Of a stretch of 64,000 bases of DNA, positions 27,611 through 35,747 are shown one piece after another. Under the pieces are notes generated by a model. It saw only the letters and a list, made by a program, of their open reading frames with translations. It had not been told where the DNA came from and did not search any database. The stretch's first letter is position 1. Each line of letters begins with the position of its first letter. The stretch comes from Bog-756 sp963699085 (GTDB lineage: Bacteria > Actinomycetota > Acidimicrobiia > Acidimicrobiales > RAAP-2). A program made the position numbers and the translations under genes. The stretch is taken from assembly GCA_963699085.1 (NCBI GenBank), contig CAVOTH010000004.1, positions 992,001-1,056,000 of the forward strand. Direction: 5' to 3'.

Positions 27611-28966
27611 ATGCAAAACGGCACAGTGGAGCAGACCGTTGCAGCGCTCGCACTGGAGATGCGTGAGCTAAGGGCCGAGAATGCTGGTCTTAATCAGCGG
27701 GTGGCCCGGATGGAGAGCAGCGCGGCAGCCCAGGTTGTCACCAACTCGCCGGACTCGACAGCCAAATCCTCGGAATGGGATCAGAGGGTTTCACGGCGTG
27801 GGGCGCTCATGGCGTTGGGTGGGGTCGCGGCCGGTGGACTGGGGCTCGCAGCGGGATCGTCACTCTTCGACGCAGCACCGGCCGCTGCGGTATCTAGCGG
27901 TGGAACCCAAGGCGGCGCACTCATACTCGGTGCCGCAGGCGCGAATGCCAACTCGGCAAGCTCGTCGACTCAGGTCTTGACTAGCGCCGGCGTCGGCTTG
28001 GCGGGAGGAACCGGACAGACCGGCCAGAGCGGTGTCGAGGGCCAGGACCTCACCACCAAGTCTCCCTACGGCTATGGGGTGACCGGAACCTCCGACGGCG
28101 GCACCGGGGTCTACGGAGAGTCGACTAACGGCACCGGGGTCTACGGAGAGTCGACTAACGGCTCCGGGGTCTACGGAGAGTCGACTAACGGCTCCGGGGT
28201 CTACGGAGAGTCGACTAACGGCACCGGGGTCGAAGGCCAAACCACAAGCGCCAGCCATTCGGCCGTGCTCGGCAACGACATCAGCAACGGTGCCGTGTAC
28301 GGGATCGGGGTGGAAGGTACTTCGCTTGGCGGCATCGGGGTGCACGGCACGTCGCAAGGAACCGGCGCCGGAGTATCTGGTTCGTCAGAGGATGGACCCG
28401 GAGTATTAGGTATCGGAGGGACCGGAGTGTCGGGTCAGTCGGGTGGTGGTGGCGTCGGGGTCAGCGGCAGTATCACCCCGGGACCTGGAACTGAAGGTAC
28501 TGGGGTGCTTGGCCAGGCCATTGACGTCGTCTATGGTGTCGGCGTAGAGGGGATCGCAACCGGCGTGAACGGCATCGGTGTCATCGGAAACATCTCCGGC
28601 AACGGAGCCATCGCCGTCTCGGCAGAGGACACCACCGCCTCTGGTGGTTACGCAATTCAGGCAACCTCTGATTCCGGGATCGGCGTGTACGCACAGGGAG
28701 GGGAAGCCGCCCTGGAGGTCGACGGTACGGCGATATTCTCCAACAGTGGGGTGGTGACCGTCGCGGTGGGAGCGACGACAGCCACGGTTACCGGGGTATC
28801 ACTCACCTCATCGAGCCTGGTACTGGCTACGCTGCAGAAGGTCGTCAAAGGCGTCTCCGTCGAGGCAGCCACCCCTGACCTCGCAGCAGGGTCCATCAGG
28901 ATCGTCCTCTCCAAGGCGGTGCCGACTGGTGTCACCGCAGAGGTGGGTTGGTTCATCGTTAACTGA
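27611..28966 (+). CDS. Tat-exported glycine-rich repeat protein with N-terminal coiled coil
   Basis: 451 aa with a strong GGAGGT site. Residues 1-45 form a leucine-rich heptad helix (LALEMRELRAENAGLNQRVARME). They are followed by SRRGALMALGGVAAGGLGLAAG, a twin-arginine-type signal placed unusually far from the N-terminus. The body is a beta-helix-like array of GVYGESTNG and related GV.GTS.. repeats similar to phage tail-spike-like surface proteins. A compact C-terminal domain (FSNSGVVTVAVGATTATV...VGWFIVN) closes it. Surface adhesin or fibre is the best guess. Confidence 0.75.
   Translation: MQNGTVEQTVAALALEMRELRAENAGLNQRVARMESSAAAQVVTNSPDSTAKSSEWDQRVSRRGALMALGGVAAGGLGLAAGSSLFDAAPAAAVSSGGTQGGALILGAAGANANSASSSTQVLTSAGVGLAGGTGQTGQSGVEGQDLTTKSPYGYGVTGTSDGGTGVYGESTNGTGVYGESTNGSGVYGESTNGSGVYGESTNGTGVEGQTTSASHSAVLGNDISNGAVYGIGVEGTSLGGIGVHGTSQGTGAGVSGSSEDGPGVLGIGGTGVSGQSGGGGVGVSGSITPGPGTEGTGVLGQAIDVVYGVGVEGIATGVNGIGVIGNISGNGAIAVSAEDTTASGGYAIQATSDSGIGVYAQGGEAALEVDGTAIFSNSGVVTVAVGATTATVTGVSLTSSSLVLATLQKVVKGVSVEAATPDLAAGSIRIVLSKAVPTGVTAEVGWFIVN
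28111..28230 (+). repeat. Four tandem copies of a 30-bp coding repeat
   Basis: The unit beginning ctacggagagtcgactaacg starts at 28111, 28141, 28171 and 28201. Copies differ only at one codon (ggcacc versus ggctcc). Each encodes ten residues ending in STNG(T/S)GV. Such a tract can change length by slippage or recombination. Confidence 0.95.
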
Positions 28967-29423
28967 TCATGCCGCATCTAACTTGCCCGATTCATCCAAG
29001 TCGGACCTGTGGCATAGGTGCCCGCAGCAGGTACGGCCACGAGTGTGATCTCGCAGCGTCGGCATCACCATCCCATCAACCGATCACTTGACCGGCCAGC
29101 ACGCAGAGCTCGGCAAGTTTCCTTTACGGCGCGGCCCGAGTTCGAGCGAAAACATGCCCTCGATGTACCATTCGGGCGGGCAATATTTCGAGTACGGGAC
29201 TGATCGAAGTGAGGTCAGACAGATCAACCGGTTAATCGCAATGGGACCAATGATGCGGCGATGCCCACCAATACCTGATCCTCTCTGTCGCTTGTCGGTG
29301 AACTTCGCACTCGACCGGTACGTCCACATGTTTCCCTGGTCCGAGCAGAAGCTGATCGACGCCCACGATGCCCTCGCAAACGAAGCAGGTTCAAAATCAG
29401 ATTCGCGCCGATACGAAGCAAGT
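28967..29423. other. Stretch without a confident gene
   Basis: A plus-strand frame from 29088 contains a coding-like segment (QYFEYGTDRSEVRQINRLIA..., about 29150-29420) but continues as antisense of the HODM gene and matches no family I know. No other gene is supported. Confidence 0.4.
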
Positions 29424-30212
29424 TTATTCAGCCCATGCGTCGAGCATATCGATGACGTCATCCAGACTGAAGGCACCCTGTCTGCGATAGGCGCGCAGCG
29501 AGTCTGGGGCCGATCTCAGACTCGAGGCCATCGACGAAGCCACGTCAGGCCGCACAACCAAGGCCCTCAAAGGAAACTGCTGAGTACGGATCGTGAAAAG
29601 AATTCCGCCGGTGGCTGGGAGCGCCCACAGAACCTGCCTTTCGCTTCGCAACCAAAGATCTCGGAGTTGAACGGGGCCATCAAGAGTTGGTGGGCGTGGA
29701 GCGTGCAGTTGCGGGCTCGCGTGAACCATCCAGTTTCGACGCCACGCGTTCTTTCCCGGTGCAAGGTGGTCAAGAAAACGATCGACGCGCCGAGCCAACT
29801 CCTCGTTGTAATGAGGGACGGGCTCATGCACATCGGTGATAGGTAGTCCGAGCTTCTCAGCTGGTACCCAATGCGATGGAAAGCAGACGACACCGGCACC
29901 GAGCCGCCATGCGGTTTCTGATCGAATCATTACGATCAGATCCTCTTGAACCTGCAGGGCGGCGGCCCCGAGTGGGCGGAGGTTGCCGATTGGGATCGGG
30001 CCGCTCAGCCGTGACGAAACCAGTTCGGCCGCTTCCGCAGCCGCTTCGGCAGCTTCGGGCAAGTCCACGGATACAACCTCGCGTGCGTTGGCGAAGAGCC
30101 ATTCCTTTTCGGCCAGATAAAGCGAGCGCAGATCATCTTCGATGAGCAGTGGTTCGTCGCGGAGAGCCCGCGTTCCCATGGATAACCACGGCGGTCCTGG
30201 CCGAAAGGACAA
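29424..30212 (-). CDS. Heme-dependent oxidative N-demethylase (HODM)/DUF3445-type protein
   Basis: 262 aa from a TTG. The family core is clear: ETAWRLGAGVVCFPSHWVPAEKLGLPI, then HEPVPHYNEELARRVDRFLDHL and RRNWMVHASPQLH. Characterised HODM alpha subunits oxidise dimethylamine with a PAS-fold heme domain and need partner subunits; none is adjacent here. It may act on another small amine. Confidence 0.8.
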   Translation of the reverse strand: MSFRPGPPWLSMGTRALRDEPLLIEDDLRSLYLAEKEWLFANAREVVSVDLPEAAEAAAEAAELVSSRLSGPIPIGNLRPLGAAALQVQEDLIVMIRSETAWRLGAGVVCFPSHWVPAEKLGLPITDVHEPVPHYNEELARRVDRFLDHLAPGKNAWRRNWMVHASPQLHAPRPPTLDGPVQLRDLWLRSERQVLWALPATGGILFTIRTQQFPLRALVVRPDVASSMASSLRSAPDSLRAYRRQGAFSLDDVIDMLDAWAE

Positions 30213-30575
30213 CTCGTCGATTCAGAGGGGCACCTGGTCGAAGGTTGTTTCAACCGCACAATTTCGATTCACTGGAACGTCCCCAATAGGTCAACCGAAA
30301 GTAGAGCGCGCACGGCTCCATTCATTGTCACAGCGACTGAGCGACCTGGGTTCGACTTACATCGCGCTGGCGATGTCGCATGAAGGCGGGAAGTCCACCT
30401 TTATGAGCAAGGCGAGAAGGTAAGGTACCCGCCGCTCCCAGTGTCCGTTCACGCATGGTCCCCGGTCGCCTACCGCTGGTCTTCGTCGCCATGCTCCGCA
30501 CGCTACGCCTTGTGCGCATTCTCCAGAAGCCATTGGCCCGAAGGCCGGATATGGCTCCTGACCAGGATTTTTCGA
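30213..30575. other. Stretch with no confident gene, left border of the island
   Basis: A short minus-strand frame (30328-30519) with MATKTSGRRPGT faintly resembles an integrase N-terminus but is too short to call. This is the presumed chromosome/island boundary. Confidence 0.35.
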
Positions 30576-30619
30576 GTGGGCGCTAGAGGACTGGAACCTC
30601 CGACCTCAGCCGTGTGAAG
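30576..30619 (-). repeat. att-like copy A of the tRNA-Val 3' half
   Basis: 44 bp matching the 3' half of tRNA-Val(CAC) at 45901-45944, with one mismatch (actGgaa for actCgaa). It covers the anticodon loop to the discriminator base and lacks the 5' half, so it is not a working tRNA. Similarity to copy B continues for about 120 bp beyond the core. Confidence 0.88.
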
Positions 30620-30852
30620 CCCTTCGGGGGCAATTCGACGACCAGGGACAATTGCTATTTTCCCAGTTCTTTCCAACGACCGTCACTAGCCACTTTTCAC
30701 CACCTTTTACCGTTGCTACGCGCACGGATCGCGCACGAGTACCCAATCTTGGGCATCGTCAACGTCATCATTGGACACGCTCAGGCCATGACCTCGAGGC
30801 GGAATTAGGGATGTTCAGGAATGAACCTGACCTCGATCTCGTCTCGGCCTAA

Positions 30853-30871
30853 TGGTACGATAAGTGGTACC
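30853..30871 (+). promoter_or_regulatory. Probable YefM operator
   Basis: Two GGTAC elements (tggtac gataag tggtacc) lie 19-37 bp before the antitoxin ATG and overlap a -10-like TACGAT. Antitoxins of this family repress their own promoters through short palindromes. Confidence 0.5.
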
Positions 30872-30889
30872 AGTCGAGAGGAGGCCACA

Positions 30890-31135
30890 ATGGCGATCAC
30901 CGCCAGTGAAGCTCGAAAGAACCTGTTCCCCCTGATCGAGCAGGTGAACGACGATCGCCAGCCGATCGAGATCACTTCCAAGCGAGGGGATGCCGTGCTC
31001 ATCTCCCGTGCTGACTATGAAGCGCTCACGGAGACTGCATGGCTGCTGCGGGCACCGGCAAATGCGACCCGACTGCTCGAAAGCCTGGCTCAGGCTCATG
31101 CGGGCGAGAAAAGTGTCCACGAACTCGACCAGTGA
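30890..31135 (+). CDS. yefM: YefM/Phd-family antitoxin
   Basis: 81 aa from ATG 30890 after GAGGAGG; the longer upstream frame is not used. The N-terminal MAITASEARKNLFPLIEQVND is the YefM dimerisation/DNA-binding domain, followed by SKRGDAVLISRADYEALTETAWLL and an acidic C-terminal tail that would wrap the toxin. It neutralises the adjacent YoeB and represses the operon. The stop overlaps the toxin start. Confidence 0.93.
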   Translation: MAITASEARKNLFPLIEQVNDDRQPIEITSKRGDAVLISRADYEALTETAWLLRAPANATRLLESLAQAHAGEKSVHELDQ

Positions 31136-31392
31136 GGATCGTCTTCACGCCACATGGCTGGGAGGACTACCGGTACTGGCAGTCGACTGACCGACAGATC
31201 TTGAAGCGGCTGAACCGACTACTCGCCGACACGCTGCGAGAACCGTTCTCCGGCATTGGCAAGCCCGAAGCACTCCGTCACGTGCTCGCAGGATGCTGGT
31301 CACGACGCATCGACGACGAGCATCGGTTGGTCTATCTCGTCGATGGGGACGACCTCGTCATCTTGCAGGCTCGCTACCACTACGAGCGCTAA
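31132..31392 (+). CDS. yoeB: YoeB-family ribosome-dependent mRNA endonuclease toxin
   Basis: 86 aa from the GTG overlapping the antitoxin stop by 4 bp. All catalytic positions expected for YoeB are present: Glu in GKPEALRH, Arg in WSRRIDDEHRLVY, and His-Tyr in RYHYER at the C-terminus. It should cleave mRNA in the ribosomal A site when freed from YefM. Reading frame intact, unlike most neighbours in the island. Confidence 0.94.
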   Translation: MRIVFTPHGWEDYRYWQSTDRQILKRLNRLLADTLREPFSGIGKPEALRHVLAGCWSRRIDDEHRLVYLVDGDDLVILQARYHYER

Positions 31393-31467
31393 GCCAAGGC
31401 ACTCCCGAACAAATGGCTTCCTGGGTGGTCCCACGAGGTATCCCTCCGAGCCGGCGATCAGGGGCGC

Positions 31468-31944
31468 TCAGTCGGGATGCCCGTTGCTTTGGAGGACTCC
31501 GGACCGCAAGAGGGCTGATTCAATCTCGGCGAGCGAATCACCGCCGACAATTGCGAGATCAATGCGCCCTCCAAGCTGTGTACCGCTGAGGATCGTGCAG
31601 TTGACTCTCCACAAGATAATTGAGGCGAGGCCACGCCGCATGGTTGCCCCTTGCGTTTCGACGAGGAACTCACTCCTATACAGGCGTCCTCGGCGCATCG
31701 GATCGGGGATGACTTGGACCACGCCCTGGCGAATCACGAGTTCCGTTCTGGCCCGGATCGGCTTGAAGACGCCAGAGAGCGGCATCTTGTAGCGGACAGG
31801 CACATGCATTCGAGTGATGACCGGGGCCTCCTCCCAGGTGGTTCGTGCACACTCCAATCGAGTCTCCATGCGATGGACATGGATGAACCAAACGGCGATT
31901 GCGACGGAAAAGGCGACTATCGCTAACAAGCCCCACCAGTTCAT
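31468..31944 (-). CDS. Membrane-anchored protein of unknown function
   Basis: 158 aa: one N-terminal helix (WWGLLAIVAFSVAIAVWFI), then a cytoplasmic beta-rich domain (MPLSGVFKPIRARTELVIRQGVVQV...) that looks like a PH/GRAM-type fold. Convergent with yoeB, 76 bp away. Not recognised further. Confidence 0.5.
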   Translation of the reverse strand: MNWWGLLAIVAFSVAIAVWFIHVHRMETRLECARTTWEEAPVITRMHVPVRYKMPLSGVFKPIRARTELVIRQGVVQVIPDPMRRGRLYRSEFLVETQGATMRRGLASIILWRVNCTILSGTQLGGRIDLAIVGGDSLAEIESALLRSGVLQSNGHPD

Positions 31945-32035
31945 TCGCGAATCATCGACTCGTCCGACTAGTTACTTGACCGTGGGCGGCGTCCCGCCGA
32001 GTGGTGGGGATTGAGCATCCAATCCTCGGCGACGG

Positions 32036-32245
32036 TCAGTTAGAGGGCGTGAGCTCTTTGACGGACGCATCGTCATTATCCCCGACGGCGTAGAGCTTGG
32101 CCATAGAGGATTCGGAGAAGAACCTCCATTCGGCCGCCACCCACTCGTCGTGGATGTCCCCGAGGACGGCACCGCCGAGGCGGATGACGGAGGCTTCGTT
32201 CGGGAAGATGCCGACAACTCGACACCGCCGCTTCAGCTCCTCCAT
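32036..32245 (-). pseudogene. 3' fragment of an IS256-family transposase gene
   Basis: The 69-residue frame starts MEELKRRCRVVGIFPNEASVIRLGGAVLGDIHDEW, which is the C-terminal end of IS256-type transposases; the catalytic DDE part is absent. The upstream frame loses similarity at once, so this is a truncated relic just before att copy B. Confidence 0.75.
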
Positions 32246-32317
32246 CGCGCACGGGGCGCGGGGAAAATAGTGATCGGCACGCCCGACGGTCGCAACGCTC
32301 TGACCTGGACTTCTCGA

Positions 32318-32360
32318 GTGGGCGTTAGAGGACTCGAACCTCCAACCTCAGCCGTGGGAA
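32318..32360 (-). repeat. att-like copy B of the tRNA-Val 3' half
   Basis: 43 bp matching 45901-45943 with three mismatches. The 20 bp on its left (tctgacctggacttctcgag) are identical to those left of the intact tRNA, and its right side resembles copy A as far as cgttgctacgcgcacggatc. Confidence 0.88.
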
Positions 32361-32552
32361 TCCCTTCGGGGGCAATTCGGGGACCAGGGACTATTGCTAG
32401 TTTCCCAGCTCAGGGCATTTTTCCACTAACCATCACCGACCACGTTTCACCACCTTTTGCCGTTGCTACGCGCACGGATCGCGCCCGCCGAGCGGATTTT
32501 TGACTCCGTACACGTCATGACATCGCACAGAGAAATCGGGTACTCCCGTCTG

Positions 32553-32574
32553 ACCATATGGTGTACCATATGGT
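32553..32574 (+). promoter_or_regulatory. Twin palindromic operator of the RHH/MazF pair
   Basis: Two perfect copies of the 10-bp palindrome accatatggt (32553-32562 and 32565-32574), 12 bp centre to centre, end 2 bp before the antitoxin ATG. Ribbon-helix-helix dimers bind such spaced half-operators cooperatively. The position implies a leaderless or nearly leaderless message. Confidence 0.75.
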
Positions 32575-32576
32575 CC

Positions 32577-32822
32577 ATGGCTCGGCGTGAAGTGCTCGTG
32601 CAGTTGGATGACGACCTCGTGTCGCGTCTGGATCACCTGGCGTCCGAACGAGGAACCAGCCGATCAGAGCTTCTCCGCAATGGAGCCATTGCCGTCCTCG
32701 AGGCCGCAGACCTGCGTCGTGCTGACGATGAGCTGCAGGACGCGTACCGCCGCACCCCGCAGGATCCAGACATCGTCCAGATGGCGACACGTCTAGCTAC
32801 CGCGACCATGCCGGAGTGGTAG
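32577..32822 (+). CDS. Ribbon-helix-helix antitoxin (MazE-role)
   Basis: 81 aa. The N-terminal REVLVQLDDDLVSRLDHLASERGTSRSELLRNGA is a ribbon-helix-helix DNA-binding unit (about 4-40), with an acidic C-terminal arm (DDELQDAYRRTPQDPDI) for toxin contact. The stop lies inside the MazF start region (7-bp overlap). It should bind the twin palindrome directly upstream. Confidence 0.9.
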   Translation: MARREVLVQLDDDLVSRLDHLASERGTSRSELLRNGAIAVLEAADLRRADDELQDAYRRTPQDPDIVQMATRLATATMPEW

Positions 32823-33139
32823 TCCGAGGCGACATTCTGTGGGCGGACCTCGGGGCACCGGCAGGTCGGCGGCCCGTGTGCGTTCTCACTCGCGACGCCG
32901 CCATCGAAGTCCTCTCCGCAGTCACCTGTGCACCGATCACTCGCACGATTCGTGGGATTCGGTCAGAAGTCGGCGTGGGAGCTGACGAAGGACTCCCCGA
33001 CGTGAGTGTGATCACGTGCGACAACATCGTGACCCTTGCGAAAACGATGCTGACCGAGGACCCGGTCGGACACTTGGATCTCGAAAAGCGCGCAGAACTC
33101 GATCGAGCACTGCGCTACGCCCTCGACATCCAGTACTGA
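32816..33139 (+). CDS. mazF: MazF-family endoribonuclease toxin
   Basis: 107 aa from GTG 32816. MazF/PemK features: RGDILWADLG at the N-terminus, GRRPVCVLTRD, then CAPITRTIRGIRSEV (the Arg/Thr active-site strand), GLPDVSVITCDNIVTLAK and a C-terminal helix. Sequence-specific mRNA cleavage is expected when the antitoxin is degraded. Intact. Confidence 0.93.
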   Translation: MVVRGDILWADLGAPAGRRPVCVLTRDAAIEVLSAVTCAPITRTIRGIRSEVGVGADEGLPDVSVITCDNIVTLAKTMLTEDPVGHLDLEKRAELDRALRYALDIQY

Positions 33140-33230
33140 ACACTCGTCGGGTACGACCCCGAGCCGGCGATCAGGGGCGGAATAACCGTTGTCAATGGGC
33201 GAGCCATCTGGGCAATTGTAAGCTGCCTCT

Positions 33231-33371
33231 GTGAACTTCGACGGGTCCGAGGCGGAGATTTGCGAACGGTGCCGCTTTGACTCTCGGAGGTGGGAACGAC
33301 CTGACGCTCTTGCGCTCTTCGAATCGCTCGGATCGTGGTGGCGACAAACTACTTCAGGAATCGACGAATGA
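33231..33371 (+). pseudogene. N-terminal fragment of a DinB-like protein
   Basis: A 46-residue frame reads ICERCRFDSRRWERPDALALFESLGSWWRQTTSGI before a stop. This is the opening of DinB-superfamily proteins that carry a Cys-x2-Cys start. Coding-like sequence continues in another frame (PGILEALGW), so the gene is broken soon after. Confidence 0.4.
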
Positions 33372-33537
33372 ATCGCCCCGGGAATCCTGGAGGCTCTGGG
33401 CTGGAAAACAAGACGGAGCCGACGCAGTCAACTCCGAGCATCGCCGTCTACACACCCGACCCGACGCTCGGGCTCGCCGGTACCATCGCCAGTGTGGATG
33501 AAGTGAATTTCTGATCCTGCCTCCCTGACCGGCGCGT

Positions 33538-33837
33538 TCAGCCAGGTATCGCATCCCGCCGTGTTCTAGTGCGCGCAGACTGATTCCCTGTGCCAAATCC
33601 TGGCAATGAAGGCCTTCGGGCCGGGCAACCCCGCCGCCGGTGGATGGGGGACGTATCGGCACTTGCCGCGGCGTCCTCCAGTGTGGTTTCGCATTCCTGG
33701 CAGAGCCACCGATAGGTATGCCTCCCGGATCGCCGAGCCGGGTGCATCTTGGCTATCGGGAGCATCCAGCCACAACGTTGGCACCGTCCATGTTCGTGCG
33801 ATGCGTGGCTATCACCCAAGTTCGTATCGTTCACCAT
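33538..33837 (-). CDS. Small zinc-ribbon-like protein
   Basis: 99 aa from ATG 33837 with a GAGGGGG site. Two Cys pairs, RCQRCGW and LCQECET, spaced about 25 residues with conserved-looking His/Arg between, suggest one zinc ribbon (about 17-50). The C-terminal half is Arg-rich and may be out-of-frame or disordered. Function unknown. Confidence 0.45.
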   Translation of the reverse strand: MVNDTNLGDSHASHEHGRCQRCGWMLPIAKMHPARRSGRHTYRWLCQECETTLEDAAASADTSPIHRRRGCPARRPSLPGFGTGNQSARTRTRRDAIPG

Positions 33838-34104
33838 GCCCCCCTCGAAGTCAGCCCCCATGAGAGGCGACACCGTAGAGAACGATGTGACGAGCATTTC
33901 ATTACTGATTTCGCGCCAATAACTCGCATTTGATCCGGACAGTCACCGTGGGTGCTCAAACGCGATTCTCTGTGCCTGCTGGTCGTCTGGGAGGCATACC
34001 CGAGGTCGAAGCGGAAGGAAGGCTCTGGCCCGGATCTCGAATTGGCAGGCGTCGGGGCCTACTCGGAGTCAACTGCGGGCTGGGGTTTGAAAAAAGAGAC
34101 GATG

Positions 34105-34150
34105 GTGGGCGCTAGAGGACTCGAACCTCCGACCTCAGCCGTGTGAAGGC
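34105..34150 (-). repeat. att copy C: perfect 46-bp repeat of the tRNA-Val 3' half
   Basis: Identical over 46 bp to 45901-45946. It is the best preserved of the three copies and is therefore the likely distal attachment site of the 11.8-kb element whose integrase lies beside the tRNA. Confidence 0.93.
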
Positions 34151-34688
34151 ACTAGGAGGCAAACCTCTGACCAGGGTTGACGGCCATTATTCCCGAATGA
34201 CCTGCGGTTTCTCATGGCCACGGTTGACCACGATTCACCCGTGTTTGCCGAGGTTGTGTGTCACGCTCGTGTCAGCTTCAGTTCCCCATCGGAGCAGCCC
34301 CCCGCCCTTGCTAGCGATGGGCCTCAGCCGTTTCAAGGCTGCGTCTCGGCTCCTCAAGGCTTACGACGGACGGTCGTCCCCCCCCCCGTGAAAGGGTCTC
34401 AGAGGACGGCCCCAGCCAGGCGAAACACTGACTGACCTGCACATTTGATGGGCACAGGCTGAGTCCGCTGGACTGCTCCGCTGGGATCCTCTACAGCCAC
34501 ACTCGAACCAAGAGGGCATAAAGTGCCCTGAATGGCCCAGCACCCAACGAAAAGTGCGTCTAGCTGGGGAATCTGCCTTGCCGAACTCCCTCGTTGCGCC
34601 GTTACACTCTGTAGAGTCATTGATGCTGAAGTTCCCCAGCAAGCATGGCGTAGGGCGCTGCAACTGTGACTGAACCGGGAGGAGGCTT
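34151..34688. other. Element arm region, no gene seen
   Basis: Contains tgtgtcacgctcgtgtca at 34257-34274, repeated in the same orientation at 45823-45840 just inside the other end of the element, and a run of ten C at 34378-34387. No credible coding frame. Confidence 0.5.
34257..34274 (+). repeat. 18-bp element-end repeat, left copy
   Basis: tgtgtcacgctcgtgtca, identical to 45823-45840; about 110 bp inside att copy C. A possible integrase arm-type binding site. Confidence 0.75.
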
Positions 34689-34957
34689 GTGAGCATGGCA
34701 ATCGCCACCGATGCAACCGCTGCCAGCGGAGCTGTGAATGATGAAACCACGGACGGCGGAGAGGTCTCAGTTGTCGCGCAAATGAACAAGGCGGACTATG
34801 CCACCTTGCTCGCTGGCGCTCGCGTGCGGCAGGGTTGTCTCCCGAAACCTTCCTCATCAAGGCCATTGGAGAAGGCGCCTTCATCGCTCGCGAACGGAAC
34901 AAGGGCCATCGAATCCTGATTCAGTCCCGCAGGGGCCTTCGCGAACTCGTCGACTGA
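34689..34957 (+). pseudogene. Small ORF, frameshifted, RHH-like
   Basis: A strong GGGAGGAGG precedes the GTG at 34689. The first frame gives SVVAQMNKADYATLLA; the gene then must shift near 34830 to read LSPETFLIKAIGEGAFIARERNKGHRILIQ and end at 34957. The combined 90-residue product looks like a small regulator. The next gene starts on the following base. Confidence 0.5.
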
Positions 34958-35415
34958 ATGACGACCATCCCGCCGACGGGGGCGGGACCCACAGGATCAA
35001 CGGGTACACCCGGTCCCATCGCCTCGACTGGGACACCCGGTCCCACGGGTCCCACAGGTCCCACAGGTCCGATCATTCTCCGGACTGTGAATCCGGCTAC
35101 CCCGGCAGTTCATTGGTGGCAACGACCCCGTAGGGGACCAAGAACCATTCCGGTCGACCACGTTCGCGCGGTAAATTTGCCTACTGGCTTCTCTTCATCT
35201 TTACCGCCACTATCGGGCTGACGTTCGGAGCGGTAGCCGGTCATTGGACAACCATTGCAAACTTGAAAGATGTCGTTGCTCCCCTGGTGGCGGCTGAAGT
35301 CAGTCTCTTGGGCGCTGCCACAGGCTTCTATTACGGGACCAGCAGCCACACTCCGGCTCTTCTTCCCCCAGTCAAATCAACTGACAACAATGATGGGAAT
35401 GACGACGGGTCATAG
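34958..35415 (+). pseudogene. Collagen-like repeat membrane protein, frameshifted
   Basis: ATG directly follows the previous stop. Residues 7-40 are GxT/GxP triplets (GPTGSTGTPGPIASTGTPGP and on). A frame change near 35110-35130 is needed to read through RGKFAYWLLFIFTATIGLTF and LVAAEVSLLGAATGFYYG, two membrane helices, to the stop at 35413. Confidence 0.5.
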
Positions 35416-35747
35416 ACCACCTCAGTACCAGTGATACCTTCACCAGCGGTGCTGACGATGTGGTCCAACCCGTGCTTTAGACGACAGACGTAGCCCTCAG
35501 CAGATTCCAAGGATCGGACGTTACGGTCGCCGCGCCAGGCCTGTGAGCCCCAGGTCTCGCGTTGGGACCTTCGGCCCGATGCAGCCGCAGCCCGAACCCG
35601 TCGATACAGGGGGCACGGGTCGCTTTCACAAATCACCCGTGCCTCAGATGCCCTCCCGCACGCTCACCTTTGAGATGTGTAGGGGCATCGGCGCGTGCGA
35701 CGATTGGTGATTGGCCCTGATACGACGTTCACCCTGGTTCTGCTCGG
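35416..35747. other. Stretch with no confident gene
   Basis: A minus-strand frame covers part of it but has no ribosome site or family resemblance. Confidence 0.4.

Noticed and set aside
28111..28230. Regular 30-bp repeats as a CRISPR array
   Set aside because: Contiguous repeats with no spacers, in frame within a coding gene.
29088..29846. 252-codon plus-strand frame
   Set aside because: Second half is antisense to the HODM gene; first half is only weakly coding-like.
30576..34150. Copies A-C as functional tRNA genes
   Set aside because: They contain only the 3' half; no D arm or 5' acceptor strand follows.
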